A DNA stretch of 64,000 nt from Streptomyces qaidamensis (GCF_001611795.1 NZ_CP015098.1:3224001-3288000); one strand, 5' to 3'. Shown: positions 54,442 through 62,830, counted from the first letter of the stretch. Notes: generated from the letters alone by a model not told the origin. Made by a program: numbers and translations.

Positions 54442-54492
54442 TCAGTGGTTGCGCGGGAAGCCCGGACTCATGGGCGTGACCTGCGGTTTCAC
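54442..54492 (-). CDS. Mini-ORF of 16 codons with good ribosome site
   Basis: On the minus strand GTG 54492 starts the peptide MKPQVTPMSPGFPRNH and stop. AAGGGG stands seven bases before the GTG. The frame is embedded in a longer open frame without other starts of quality. Three prolines and a strong hairpin downstream suggest a leader-type element, or the peptide itself may be the product. No family is recognised, and coding is not proven for so short a frame. Confidence 0.45.
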   Translation of the reverse strand: MKPQVTPMSPGFPRNH

Positions 54493-54778
54493 CTGAGCAC
54501 CCCTTCTGACCTGCGGGTTTATGCGTTGTTGACGTTGGGTGCCGTTGGGCACGTTAGAGCGTTTCGCGGACTGTCCGCGGACTGCACCCCACCAGGGCGC
54601 AGTCTCCCACTGCTGGAGCTGCTCGCCGCCCGCCGTCACGCCTCGTCTCTGGCGACGATCGACCTTGCGTCGCCGTGGGAGACGGGCCAGGAGATCACAG
54701 CGGAGCGGGCACCCGAGGAGCGGCCGGAGCTCCCGCCCGCCCGGCCGGACGTGGTGCCCGTAGGTGTCCGGCTGCTGG

Positions 54779-55135
54779 TCAGTCCGTGGACGGGGTCAGA
54801 GGGTCCGGTCGGGACAACGTCTCGGACAGCGGCAGCCTGCCCCTTGCGGCAACAGTTCGACGCACCCGCAGTTCGGCTCGTGTCCGCGGGCGGTACTTGG
54901 GCTCCTTGCCGCACCCGCAGGCAGATCGCCCTTCGTAGCGCAACCCTTCACCCAGCACCGCAGCCACCACAGACCACGCGTGAACATCACGCCTGGGCGG
55001 CGGCGCGAAGTCATGACCAGCGCAAATGAGGGGCTGGGAACAGTTTGGGCACACGTGCTTCCGCTGCGGATGGGCATGCTGCTTGAAGCTGACACGGCAC
55101 GAAACACACGCGTAGTGCAGCGTGTAGTAGGTCAT
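54779..55135 (-). CDS. Zinc-ribbon protein of unknown function
   Basis: The 118-residue protein has an N-terminal zinc ribbon (YACVSCRVSFK and HVCPNCSQPLIC), then a basic region with SACGCGKEPKYRPRTRAELR and a variable tail. Small proteins of this pattern, with a CxxC pair and the YRPRTxxE motif, are common in Streptomyces accessory regions and have been misnamed deoxyxylulose-phosphate synthase. No enzyme domain is present. ATG 55135 gives the shortest sensible N-terminus. Confidence 0.74.
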   Translation of the reverse strand: MTYYTLHYACVSCRVSFKQHAHPQRKHVCPNCSQPLICAGHDFAPPPRRDVHAWSVVAAVLGEGLRYEGRSACGCGKEPKYRPRTRAELRVRRTVAARGRLPLSETLSRPDPLTPSTD

Positions 55136-55355
55136 GGCGTAGAAGCACACCGGGTCACCGTACCGACCAGCCCTTCAGGCAGACCACCCGATTCGAGCGA
55201 CTGACGCTCGCGTGGTGTTCTTCTCGCTGGAACCCGACGAGCTCGTCCCGGATGACGTAGGGGGATAGCAGCGGCGGACCTCCGACCCCGGCAGACTCAA
55301 CCGGAGTTTCTGCGAAACGGCCGCCGTCCGCTCTTCGGACAGCCATGCTGGCGCC

Positions 55356-55692
55356 ATGTCGGCACAAGGGGATCCTGCATCGCACGCTCACCTGACGTAC
55401 TCGCCACGGCCACGCATGTTCCGCGAGCCGTGGCAACGGTACGTGTGGGCCGCAGTACCGCTCGCCAGCATGTCCGTCCTCGCCTTCATGCCCTTCACGT
55501 TGGCGTGGCGGCGGGGGGGTAGTGCCGGCGTGGGTTCCGGCCGCGTACTTCGCGGGGAGCGCAACCGTGTTCGGCTTCGCCTTGGTGCAGCCAGACGTGA
55601 ATGCCTTGTTCCCCGTGGCGGTATGGGCGTTCATGATCACGGCAGTTGTGCAGGTGCTGCTCCTCGACCCCTTCAAGCGGCAGGCGAAGTAG
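55356..55692 (+). pseudogene. Small membrane protein with a frameshift in a G-run
   Basis: Frame 1 gives MSAQGDPASHAHL ... WAAVPLASMSVLAFMPFTLAW and then goes out of frame at seven G (55513-55519). Deleting one G continues VVPAWVPAAYFAGSATVFGF, LFPVAVWAFMITAVVQVLLL and DPFKRQAK stop at 55692. The restored 112-residue protein has three membrane helices. It is not recognised. Either a real frameshift or a sequencing indel. Confidence 0.65.
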
Positions 55693-55772
55693 CGGCATCT
55701 CTCGGCAGGAACCCACATCGTGGCGCCCGAGCGCGCAAGTCACCGCGCGGGGCCCTCGTACTCCTGAATGGC

Positions 55773-55982
55773 TCAGGTGGTTTCCAGTAGCCGAACGAGC
55801 GACGCCGTGACCACACGCTGCCGGGTGCCAAGCGGGACGAGCGTCACCGGCGACTCGCCACGGATGATCAGCTGGCGAAGGTGCTCCTTCGAGACACCGA
55901 GCGCGGTTGCCGCCTGTGGCACGCTCACCGTGGCCGGCCAGGCGCGGACCTCGTCGAGGGTCGGGACGATAGCGGGCGTCAA
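55773..55982 (-). CDS. Excisionase-like helix-turn-helix protein
   Basis: The 69-residue protein has an MerR/excisionase-type winged helix pattern: VRAWPATVSVPQAATALGVSKEHLRQLI, then RGESPVTLVPLGTRQRVVTASLVRLLE. Such proteins are small directionality or regulatory factors of mobile elements. TTG 55982 is chosen because GGGAG lies just upstream; the longer frame to 56108 has no better ribosome site. No integrase stands beside it. Confidence 0.72.
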   Translation of the reverse strand: MTPAIVPTLDEVRAWPATVSVPQAATALGVSKEHLRQLIIRGESPVTLVPLGTRQRVVTASLVRLLETT

Positions 55983-56233
55983 CGGACTCCCGTCTTGTAG
56001 GTCACTGCAAGACCGGGTTTCCATCGAAGGGCCCGTATCGACCTGCCAAGGTGTCATCCGAGCGAGGGAATGACCCGGCCCGATAGCACTCCGCAGCGCA
56101 GCCTGCACGTGCCCCCTCCGACTCCGCTACCCATGCGAGCGGATCTAGAAGGGGTCTCTACTGCCGAAGACGGTGCCCACCCCGCTACCAGGCCGATAGC
56201 ATCCCCACCTTGCACAATCCCTTGGGGGGAACC

Positions 56234-56860
56234 ATGGGCGCGCCCACACAACGCTTCACACAACCGTCCGAGCCGACCGGGGCCGCCAACTGCCTATTCG
56301 CGGCAGCTGCCATCATCCTCCTCCCAGCAGCCCTACTCATTTGGGCCGACGGGAACGGCATCGGCGCTCTCTTCCTCGTCCTGCCCCTCATCGGCGGCGG
56401 TATCGCACTCGGCAAACGCCGGGACCGGCAAGCAGCCCAGCTTCAGCACGTTCGCATGTTGCAGTCCACCGAGGTGGCTCGCTATCACGCCATGAACCCG
56501 CGCGACTTCGAGCACGCCATCGCCTTCCTCTGCGAGCGCGACGGCTGCTTGGGAGTCCAAGTGGTCGGAGGCGCCGGGGACCTGGGCGCCGATGTCATTG
56601 CCACCGCACCAGACGGCCAGCGGGTCGTCATCCAGTGCAAGCGGTACGGTCCCACCACGAAGGTCGGCTCGCCCGATCTTCAGCGGTTCGGAGGGACCTG
56701 CTACAGCGTCCACGGCGCCCAGGTCGCCGCAGTCGTCACCACCTCGGTCTTCACCCGGCCAGCGGCCGAGTACGCAGGGCACCACGGCATCCGGCTCTTC
56801 GATGAGAGCGCCCTCGCCGCGTGGGCGACCCGCACCGGACCAGCTCCGTGGATGCCGTAA
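56234..56860 (+). CDS. Membrane-tethered Mrr-type restriction endonuclease-like protein
   Basis: The 208-residue protein has two N-terminal membrane helices (ANCLFAAAAIILLPAALLIW, GALFLVLPLIGGGIAL, about residues 20-60), a short linker and an Mrr_cat nuclease domain: MNPRDFEHAIAFLCERDGC, AGDLGADVIATAPDGQRVVIQCKRYG (Asp and the QCK Lys of the PD-D/QxK motif), then HGAQVAAVVTTSVFT. It should cut DNA, possibly modified or foreign, near the membrane. ATG 56234 has GGGGGGAA. Confidence 0.83.
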   Translation: MGAPTQRFTQPSEPTGAANCLFAAAAIILLPAALLIWADGNGIGALFLVLPLIGGGIALGKRRDRQAAQLQHVRMLQSTEVARYHAMNPRDFEHAIAFLCERDGCLGVQVVGGAGDLGADVIATAPDGQRVVIQCKRYGPTTKVGSPDLQRFGGTCYSVHGAQVAAVVTTSVFTRPAAEYAGHHGIRLFDESALAAWATRTGPAPWMP

Positions 56861-56983
56861 AGGCCACTCACTACGCCTGTTCGCAGTGGCTCGGTATTCA
56901 GCCCGGCGCCGTCCGACGGCTCGGCACCACGGACGCACGATGAAGCCCCGGCTGAGTCCTCCCGCCGGGGCCTAGTCATACCG

Positions 56984-57523
56984 CTAGAGACTGTCGAGGA
57001 TCTTCGTCCGGCGGTCTCGGTACTCCTCGTCCGTGATCGCACCAGCCGCACGCAGCTGGTCCAGGGTCGCCAGACGTGACGCGATGTCCCCGGCCGGCGC
57101 AGCGGCAGGTGCGGGCTGAGCCGGGGAGCTCGGGGCGCCACCCGAGATTCGCTGCCGCAGTTGATCCGCGAGCGTCTTCCCCTGGTCCTTGGGCACCTGC
57201 TTGATCTCAGCCTTGTTACCCGAGGCGAACACCGCCAGTGTCCCCATCAGCATGCCGCCCGACCACTGCACCGAGCTGATGCGGCTGTAGGGGAAGTCTT
57301 CAACCTTCTGCGACATCACCCCATGGAAGTAGAAGATCAACCGCTGATTCGTCATCGCCAGCAGGCCGTTGCCCTTGCCGTACACCCCCGTGGCGAGCAT
57401 CTCTACGGTCTCGCCCTCCCACAGCACCTCGGGCAGCCGCTGAATCTCACGCTTCGCGCCCACAGTGCTGGACAGCTTCTCGGCCGCCGCGTCGATGTCC
57501 GGATGCACGTTGAACGTCGCCAT
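56984..57523 (-). CDS. PH-like and SHOCT-domain protein
   Basis: The 179-residue protein has an N-terminal PH-like domain (WEGETVEMLATGVY, GLLAMTNQRLIFYF, KVEDFPYSRISSVQWSGG) similar to bPH/YokE folds. A Pro/Ala linker leads to a C-terminal SHOCT motif (LATLDQLRAAGAITDEEYRDRRTKIL). SHOCT motifs occur at the ends of many bacterial membrane and stress proteins and mediate oligomerisation. It is cytoplasmic. It converges with the Mrr-like gene. Function is not known. Confidence 0.85.
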   Translation of the reverse strand: MATFNVHPDIDAAAEKLSSTVGAKREIQRLPEVLWEGETVEMLATGVYGKGNGLLAMTNQRLIFYFHGVMSQKVEDFPYSRISSVQWSGGMLMGTLAVFASGNKAEIKQVPKDQGKTLADQLRQRISGGAPSSPAQPAPAAAPAGDIASRLATLDQLRAAGAITDEEYRDRRTKILDSL

Positions 57524-57545
57524 GACGTCCCCCCTCCTGAACTAG

Positions 57546-57888
57546 GCCGTTTCGTTCAGATCATCTGATCGTTGGTCTGGTTGTGCCGTTGACTGACGCG
57601 CAGTGGGCGCGGATCGCGCCGTTACTTCCGGACCGGACGCCGAAGCGGGGTGGGCGGTGGCGGGATCACCGTGAGGTGATCGACGCGATCGCCTACAAGT
57701 TCCAGACCGGGACGCAGTGGATGCACCTCCCGGAGAAGTACGGCAACTGGCGGGGTGTCTACAACCGGCTGCGGATGTGGGCGGCGGACGGCACGTGGGA
57801 GCGCGTGGTCTCGGCGCTGATGGCCCAGGCCGACGAGGAGGCCGACCTGAACTGGGTGGTCTCGGTGGACTCCACCATCGTCCGTGCT
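57546..57888 (+). pseudogene. IS5-family transposase, N-terminal part with left inverted repeat
   Basis: The inverted repeat GGCCGTTTCGTTCAGATCA begins at 57546. The transposase starts LTDAQWARIAPLLPDRTP, continues QTGTQWMHLPEKYGNWRGVY and ends with the first catalytic Asp at VVSVDSTIVRA. Beyond about 57888 the homology stops. The C-terminal rest is found, inverted, at 58640-59112. Confidence 0.85.
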
Positions 57889-57981
57889 AGCAGGCTCCCT
57901 CACCAACGGGTCGCCCTACTGGTCGCAAAGAGACGCGAGGATGACCGCCGATGGCCAGTCCAGGAATTCCGCGAGATCAGC

Positions 57982-58494
57982 TCATCCTTTTGTCACGAAC
58001 ATGCGGTAGAAGAGATTCATCCCCCTTACCTCATCCTCTGGCCAAGGGCAATCCTTCAGATCGTGCCGGGATCCGACTCGTGGATCCGAAGAAGTGTCTT
58101 CGGGAGCATTCTTGTAGTCCTTGCTGTCGGCGAAGCAGTGTAGGCTTCCGTCCTTGTTCCTCTTTGTTGCGTAGCAGTGGCGAGTTCCAACCATGTCGTT
58201 CAGAACAAGATGTGGTGTTGTCGGCTGCGGACTTCCCTCGCCTTTGTAGACGGTGGTGCCCCAGGGGCAGTCCCCGACCTCGTGCCAAGATCGGTCGTAG
58301 GGGTCCATTTGGCGAGGGCCAGACCACGGCACGTTCCTATATGAGATGCCCGTTTGCCGGTTGAACAGGAAACGGTCACGCTCTTCCGTTTCTGATGTGC
58401 CATGGACCTCCTCTGCGTAGTAGCAACCGCGAGTCCAGTACTTGGTCAGGACCAGGTGAACGAGGCTCATATCTCGATGGTGCTTCTTCTTCAT
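57982..58494 (-). CDS. Orphan protein of lower GC between IS5 parts
   Basis: The 170-residue protein is rich in Tyr, Trp, Asp and Cys (YWTRGCYYAEEVHG, HEVGDCPWGTTVYKG, TRHCYATKRNKDGSLHC, LKDCPWPEDEVRGMN). It is without signal peptide and unlike its neighbours in GC and codon use, which suggests recent transfer. Repeated WxxxGDCPWG and DCPWPED motifs hint at an internal duplication. ATG 58494 or ATG 58470 may start it; neither has a strong ribosome site. No family is recognised. Confidence 0.68.
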   Translation of the reverse strand: MKKKHHRDMSLVHLVLTKYWTRGCYYAEEVHGTSETEERDRFLFNRQTGISYRNVPWSGPRQMDPYDRSWHEVGDCPWGTTVYKGEGSPQPTTPHLVLNDMVGTRHCYATKRNKDGSLHCFADSKDYKNAPEDTSSDPRVGSRHDLKDCPWPEDEVRGMNLFYRMFVTKG

Positions 58495-58639
58495 TTCGAG
58501 ATCAAGAAACCACGCCCCTATCGAGCTCCGTCACCCTCAGGACGCCCCCATCGTCTGAGAACCTCGGCTTAAGCCGGACCACCCCATCGTCATGGACATT
58601 ACCTACGAACCCCAAGCCCTTGGGCCTGGCAGGCCACTG

Positions 58640-59112
58640 GGCCGTTTCATTCGGATCAGCGGGCTGACCAGAGGAAGATAGCTGCGACGTGGAGGCCGGC
58701 CAGGTAAATGGTGGCGGTCTTCTCGTAGCGGGTGGCGATACCGCGCCACTGCTTGAGGCGGTTGATGCACCGCTCGACGGTGTTGCGCTGCTTGTAAGCC
58801 TCGCGGTCGAAGGCAGGTGGGCGCCCGCCCCGGCTGCCGCGCCTCAACCGGTGGATGTTCTGGTCCGCCCTGATCGGGATGACCGCCCGGATGCCACGGC
58901 CGCGCAGATGCCCGCGGATCGCGCGGGACGGGTAGGCCTTGTCCGCCAGGACCGCGTCCGGCCGGGTGCGGGGCCTGCCCCGGCGGCGAGGGACGCGCAG
59001 GCGTGCCATGACCTCGGTGAAGGCAGGCGCGTCGTTGACCTGTCCACCGGTCAGGACGAAGGCCAGTGGGCGGCAGCGGCCGTCGGCCGCGAGGTGGATC
59101 TTGGTGGGATCC
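58640..59112 (-). pseudogene. IS5-family transposase, C-terminal part with inverted repeat
   Basis: The minus strand gives TKIHLAADGRCRPLAFVLTG, the second Asp in DAVLADKAYPSRAIRGHL, and the catalytic Glu in NTVERCINRLKQWRGIATRY, ending IFLWSAR. The terminal repeat GGCCGTTTCATTCGGATCA (58640 on) matches the repeat at 57546 with two mismatches. It carries the part missing from the fragment at 57546-57888 but in opposite direction. Confidence 0.85.
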
Positions 59113-59640
59113 TCGCGCAAGGCGGCCCGCTCGATGGGCGCACGCTCCCGCTCTTCGGTGACCCACTGAACCCGCCGGACAGCCTCCGCCACGACGACGG
59201 TGCAGGCATGCAGGCCGTCTACACCCCGAGGCCCCGGACAGAAGCAGACGACGGGCCTCTGTGGGTGTACGTCTACCTTCGTACCGAGCCAGCGCCGAAA
59301 ACCGAGTACCGCGGATGCCCGTCGCCCGGTTGCTGCTGGGACAACTCTCCAGCCGGGCGGCGAGAGGCGTGCCATCTGCCTAGAAATCCGCAGGTCAAAC
59401 CCAACCAACCGCATACCTCATGCGGTTAAAGGGGCGCTCGTTTTGCTCCATCCATCCGACGTCGTACGCCACGAGACCGGCGCACGCCTGTATGCTCCCG
59501 CCGAGGCGGCAGCGCACGCCGGAATCCCCGCGGACCAGCACCCACGCCCCGCAGGCGGACAAGGTTCTCCGAATCGCGCACGATCACTGAAATTCTCCTC
59601 GCTTCGGCGCGGGCGTGGGCGCGCCAGGGAGGACTCCTCG
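59113..59640. other. Stretch without recognised gene
   Basis: A minus-strand frame continues from the IS fragment to about 59414 but shows no transposase or other homology that I recognise. The remainder is non-coding up to the start at 59641. Confidence 0.5.
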
Positions 59641-60213
59641 ATGACCCGCGATCGTCGCCAGAAGCACGACATCCGCGCTGCCGCAGCCGACTCCGGCACC
59701 CGCTACACCCGAGCTCGCCAACACACCCTCGCTGCGCCGGGAGCGAACATCGGCGCCTACCAGGGGGATATCCACATCTGCAGCGCCTGCGCCCAGCCCG
59801 CATACCGCAGTTCGCAGGGGGCAAGCCACTTCGCCGAACAAGACGGGGGCGTGTTCTGCCCGGCGTACCCGGCCGCTGTCGGGCTGCTCCGGATGGACTG
59901 GAAGCACTCCTTCGCCCTCGACAGCGTGCGGCAGAAGTACCCGTGGCCGTTCTCGCCGACCGGCTCCGAGTGCGACGGGGGCCATTGGCGCGGCCGGTTC
60001 CGAGACTTCACTGGCGAAGTCGTGGTGTGCGGGAGCTGCGGTCAGCCGGCCTGCGACGGCGAGTACGGGTGGGAGCACTTCACCGATCAGTGGGACGGCG
60101 TGTTCTGTGACTGGTTCCCCCTCGCCGGTCGCCCCGTCCGCGTGACCTGGCACCCACGCTCGCTCGCCGAGTGGAAGGCGGGATATCGATGCAGCTACCC
60201 GCACGGGAGCTAA
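59641..60213 (+). CDS. Hypothetical protein with KxxIRxxxxxxGxxYTxAR start motif and CxxC pairs
   Basis: The 190-residue protein begins MTRDRRQKHDIRAAAADSGT then RYTRARQ, an N-terminal motif shared by many accessory proteins of actinomycete mobile elements. Two related halves follow: CSACAQPAYRSSQGASHF and CGSCGQPACDGEYGWEHF, each with CxxC and followed by a WxHF/F-D-V-C pattern, so the fold is probably duplicated and metal-binding. GGAGGA lies before ATG 59641. Function unknown. Confidence 0.75.
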   Translation: MTRDRRQKHDIRAAAADSGTRYTRARQHTLAAPGANIGAYQGDIHICSACAQPAYRSSQGASHFAEQDGGVFCPAYPAAVGLLRMDWKHSFALDSVRQKYPWPFSPTGSECDGGHWRGRFRDFTGEVVVCGSCGQPACDGEYGWEHFTDQWDGVFCDWFPLAGRPVRVTWHPRSLAEWKAGYRCSYPHGS

Positions 60214-60300
60214 GGCCTGATCGACTCTGGCGGGGCATCGCTGTGTCCAGCGACTCCCCCCTTCCGGTACTGCCGAAACGGCGAGTCACACTCAGGGCAT

Positions 60301-60654
60301 GGCCTGGAGGAACGTCCGATCGGGCGTCACGACTACGAGCGGATCTACGCACTCATCACCGCCTACGACCTCAAGGTCACCGGCGGAGAAGACGAACCCC
60401 TTTGGAAGCTGCTCCGCAGCTTGCACGAGGACTACCTGACGGACAGACCCGTACCGCTGGACGACTTGATCGGAGACTGCGGTGTAGCTCGCGAGCAGCA
60501 TCACGCGAGGCTCGTCCTGGAGGCTCTTATGAGGGGACAGACGTCGGTCAGCATCAGGGACGGCGACCCGCCGTCGACGGTATGCGCTACGCCTGGCTGC
60601 CCGAACCTGACGCACGCCACCTACTGCCTCAACTGCGAGTTGGAGCACGGGTGA
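60301..60654 (+). CDS. Small protein with C-terminal zinc-ribbon-like motif
   Basis: The frame encodes RHDYERIYALITAYDLKVTG (no cysteines), HEDYLTDRPVPLDDLIGDCG and a C-terminal CATPGCPNLTHATYCLNCELEHG, which looks like a zinc ribbon. No ATG, GTG or TTG lies in frame upstream before 60418, so the true start is unclear: the gene may start inside (TTG 60418) or have lost its 5' end. Its stop is 117 bases before the lipoprotein gene. Confidence 0.5.
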   Translation, partial: GLEERPIGRHDYERIYALITAYDLKVTGGEDEPLWKLLRSLHEDYLTDRPVPLDDLIGDCGVAREQHHARLVLEALMRGQTSVSIRDGDPPSTVCATPGCPNLTHATYCLNCELEHG

Positions 60655-60771
60655 GAGGCAGGTAGATACCCGCCCATACGAACGCTGGGTCACAACACGG
60701 CTACACGCCCCACAGGCGGTCTTTACGGGGCGCATGATGCCCTCTCGGAAAAGCAGCACCTCGGGGGGATC

Positions 60772-61338
60772 ATGCGCACCCGCACCATCACGACCACCGC
60801 CATCCTGCTGCTCGCCTTGAGCGCCTGCGGCAGTGACACTGAGCCGCGCACCACGGCGAAGGCAAGCAAGCCTGCGGCACAGAAAAGCACGGCGGAGCCG
60901 AAGCCCAGCCCCGAGAAGCCCCGAGCCTTCGGACAGGAGCTCACGTTCACCGACGACGGCATCACGATGGGCATCACCGTGCTCGGCTACGAGCAAGACA
61001 CCTTCCACCCGCAGACCTCAGCCGACGAGGAGTTCGGCACCACCGGCTACACCTGGGCCGCCGTGGAGATCAAGGCCTGCCTGAAGAAGGGCACAAGCGG
61101 GGTGACCCGATACCCCTGGGCCCTGGCCTACGCAGACGGGGCACGGATCGAGCCCAGCAGCGTCACCTACGGGGACTTCCCCAAGCCTGAATACCCGTAC
61201 GAAGCGAAGATGAAGGCCGGCGACTGCGTCCGCGGCAAGACCGTCTTCGCCGTGCCAGCCAAGCAACGGCCCGAGCTGGTGCTGTACACGCCGGAGTCGC
61301 TGGAGACGCCTGCGGAGTGGAACGTCCCGAAGGCGTAA
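60772..61338 (+). CDS. Lipoprotein with DUF4352-like domain
   Basis: The 188-residue protein has a lipoprotein signal (MRTRTITTTAILLLALSACG; lipobox LSAC), a Lys/Ala/Pro linker and a beta-sandwich domain: GQELTFTDDGITMGITVLGY, YTWAAVEIKACLKKGTSG, MKAGDCVRGKTVFAVPA. It resembles DUF4352 immunoprotective-like extracellular domains. It is anchored on the outer face of the membrane; function unknown. ATG 60772 has GGGGGG upstream (positions 60763-60768). Confidence 0.82.
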   Translation: MRTRTITTTAILLLALSACGSDTEPRTTAKASKPAAQKSTAEPKPSPEKPRAFGQELTFTDDGITMGITVLGYEQDTFHPQTSADEEFGTTGYTWAAVEIKACLKKGTSGVTRYPWALAYADGARIEPSSVTYGDFPKPEYPYEAKMKAGDCVRGKTVFAVPAKQRPELVLYTPESLETPAEWNVPKA

Positions 61339-61395
61339 GCGGCCGCCTACGTTGGGCCGGTGGCCTGCCCACTGCCCGTGGGTAGGCTCCCGCGC

Positions 61396-61722
61396 ATGAC
61401 TGACTTCGTGCAGGTATCCACAGCGACGGAGACCCGAGAGCAGGCGGTCGAGCTGGCCCGATCGGTCGTCCAGGGCAGGCTCGCCGCAGGCGCCCAGATC
61501 ATCGGGCCCGTCACCTCTGTCTTCTGGCACGACGGAGAGTTCGGCACCGGAGAGGAGTGGCAGCTGCTGCTGAAGACCCAGCAGAGCCGGTACGCCGAGC
61601 TGGAGGCGCACCTCCTGAAGCACCACCCCTGACAGAACCCGGAGATCGCGGCCGTGCCGATCATGGCCGGCTCGGAGGCCTGCCTGCGGTGGCTCGCCGC
61701 CAACACCACGCCGGCCGAGTAG
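61396..61722 (+). pseudogene. cutA: cutA interrupted by an in-frame TGA
   Basis: The frame gives MTDFVQVSTATETREQAVEL and VVQGRLAAGAQIIGPVTSVF, EEWQLLLKTQQSRYAELEAH, then HHP and TGA at 61630-61632. Past the stop the same frame continues QNPEIAAVPIMAGSEACLRW to TAG 61720-61722. This is CutA, the trimeric PII-like protein whose end normally reads HPYxNPEIxAxP; the Tyr codon is replaced by TGA. Without the last 29 residues, including a strand and helix of the core, the product is likely inactive. Confidence 0.86.
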
Positions 61723-61723
61723 C

Positions 61724-61890
61724 TCAGCCGCGCGCCCTGTCCAAGACCTCGACGACCGCGGGCACGGCCTGGTGCTCGCCGAGTCGCCGTAGGACGGGCG
61801 CGAGCCGCTGTCGGGGTCGTACGGACGCCACCCCGGAGGCAAGGTCGAGCGCGCGGCCTGTGACCGCGGCCGCCTGCTCGGCCTCTCCCC
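61724..61890 (-). pseudogene. C-terminal fragment of a helical regulator-like protein
   Basis: The minus strand gives EAEQAAAVTGRALDLASGVA, then PRQRLAPVLRRLGEH and VEVLDRARG stop. The pattern resembles the C-termini of XRE/TPR-type regulators of Streptomyces. It is joined near 61890 to an unrelated fragment in another frame. Low confidence in the family. Confidence 0.45.
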
Positions 61891-61899
61891 GGGTCTGCC

Positions 61900-62202
61900 C
61901 GTCACGCAGCGGTACAGCCAGTCGTGCACGAACAGGGTCTTGCCGACCTTGCCGTCACCGACGAGGGCCACCTGCTGACCGCGCTCCATGAACTTGCCAG
62001 CCAACCAGTCCACGCGGCTGAAGTCCGTGCTGAATGCCTCGAACCAGTCCAGTCGGGGAGAGCGCTCGTTGGCGCCGTCCGCCGGCACGGGTTCAGCCTC
62101 CCGGCACTGCACGTGTTGGCACGGCAGGAACTGGTCGTGCTGCTCGCAGAGACCCTGCTCGTCGCCGGAGAGGTTCGCCATCAGACCGAAGGTGTCGGTC
62201 AC
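61900..62202 (-). pseudogene. AAA/RepA-like ATPase, N-terminal fragment
   Basis: From GTG 62202 the frame gives RLDWFEAFSTDFSRVDWLAG, KFMERGQQVALVGDGKVGKT (Walker A GDGKVGKT) and LFVHDWLYRCVTGR, after which homology ends at about 61900. This is the start of a replicase/helicase-like ATPase of integrative elements; the Walker B and the rest are missing. It overlaps the stop of the upstream DUF2742-like gene. Confidence 0.75.
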
Positions 62203-62631
62203 GCTGCCGCCTGCCGCTTGTGCACGTCGACCTGACGGCCGTCACGGAGGCACCGGTACCAGCCGGGCCGGCCGGGGATCGCGACCGGCGGCCAGCCCTC
62301 GGAAGCCTGCACGGGGCGCGGCTGGTGGGGCTTGGCGAGCGCGTCCAGCTCGGCGAGCGTCCGCCGATCGGGACGTGCGGCCGGGACGCTTTCTTGAACC
62401 ACTGGAGGACGTCGTCGCCGTACTTCCGCCACATCTCGGCGGCCTCGATCACCGACAGGTCGTCGTGACCGTATCGGCGCCACGACTCGGCGGCGTGAGG
62501 ATGGCCGCGGCCTTGCGCGGGTCGTTGCCCGGCAACTGCTGCCACTCGGGCGTGCCGTAGGCGGGCACAGCCTGGCGCTGGTTGCCGAGGAGCTCGGTCA
62601 ACCCGGGCGGATACCCACAGCGCCACCGCAT
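62199..62631 (-). pseudogene. DUF2742-like protein broken by two frameshifts
   Basis: Three frames read in turn on the minus strand give one protein: AVPAYGTPEWQQLPGNDPRK (frame to about 62500), AAESWRRYGHDDLSVIEAAE and MWRKYGDDVLQWFKKA (to about 62390), then RRTLAELDALAKPHQPRP and WYRCLRDGRQVDVHKRQAAA stop. AYGTPEWQ-LPP-DPR and AAESWRRY are typical of DUF2742 phage/ICE proteins. Two frame changes at about 62500 and 62380 break it. Confidence 0.7.
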
Positions 62632-62783
62632 CGGGGGCGTCGCCTCGCGTTGAGGCGCCGCGGTGTTCGTTCACGGTCTTTCCGATCCGAGAGGTTGGCC
62701 GTTGGGCGGACGGCCTACGGAAGAGGGGGAGGGCGTGGGCGCGGTGGTGGCGGGACCGCGCCGTGGGATCAGGGCCCCGGGTT

Positions 62784-62806
62784 CCGCCCGGCCACGAGCC
62801 GGGCGG
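62784..62806. terminator. Hairpin after the zinc-binding protein gene
   Basis: Perfect 8-base stem CCGCCCGG / CCGGGCGG with loop CCACGAG, 25 bases after the stop of the gene at 62831-63346 on the minus strand. Confidence 0.6.
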
Positions 62807-62830
62807 AGTCGACGAGGCCGAGACGGCTGG

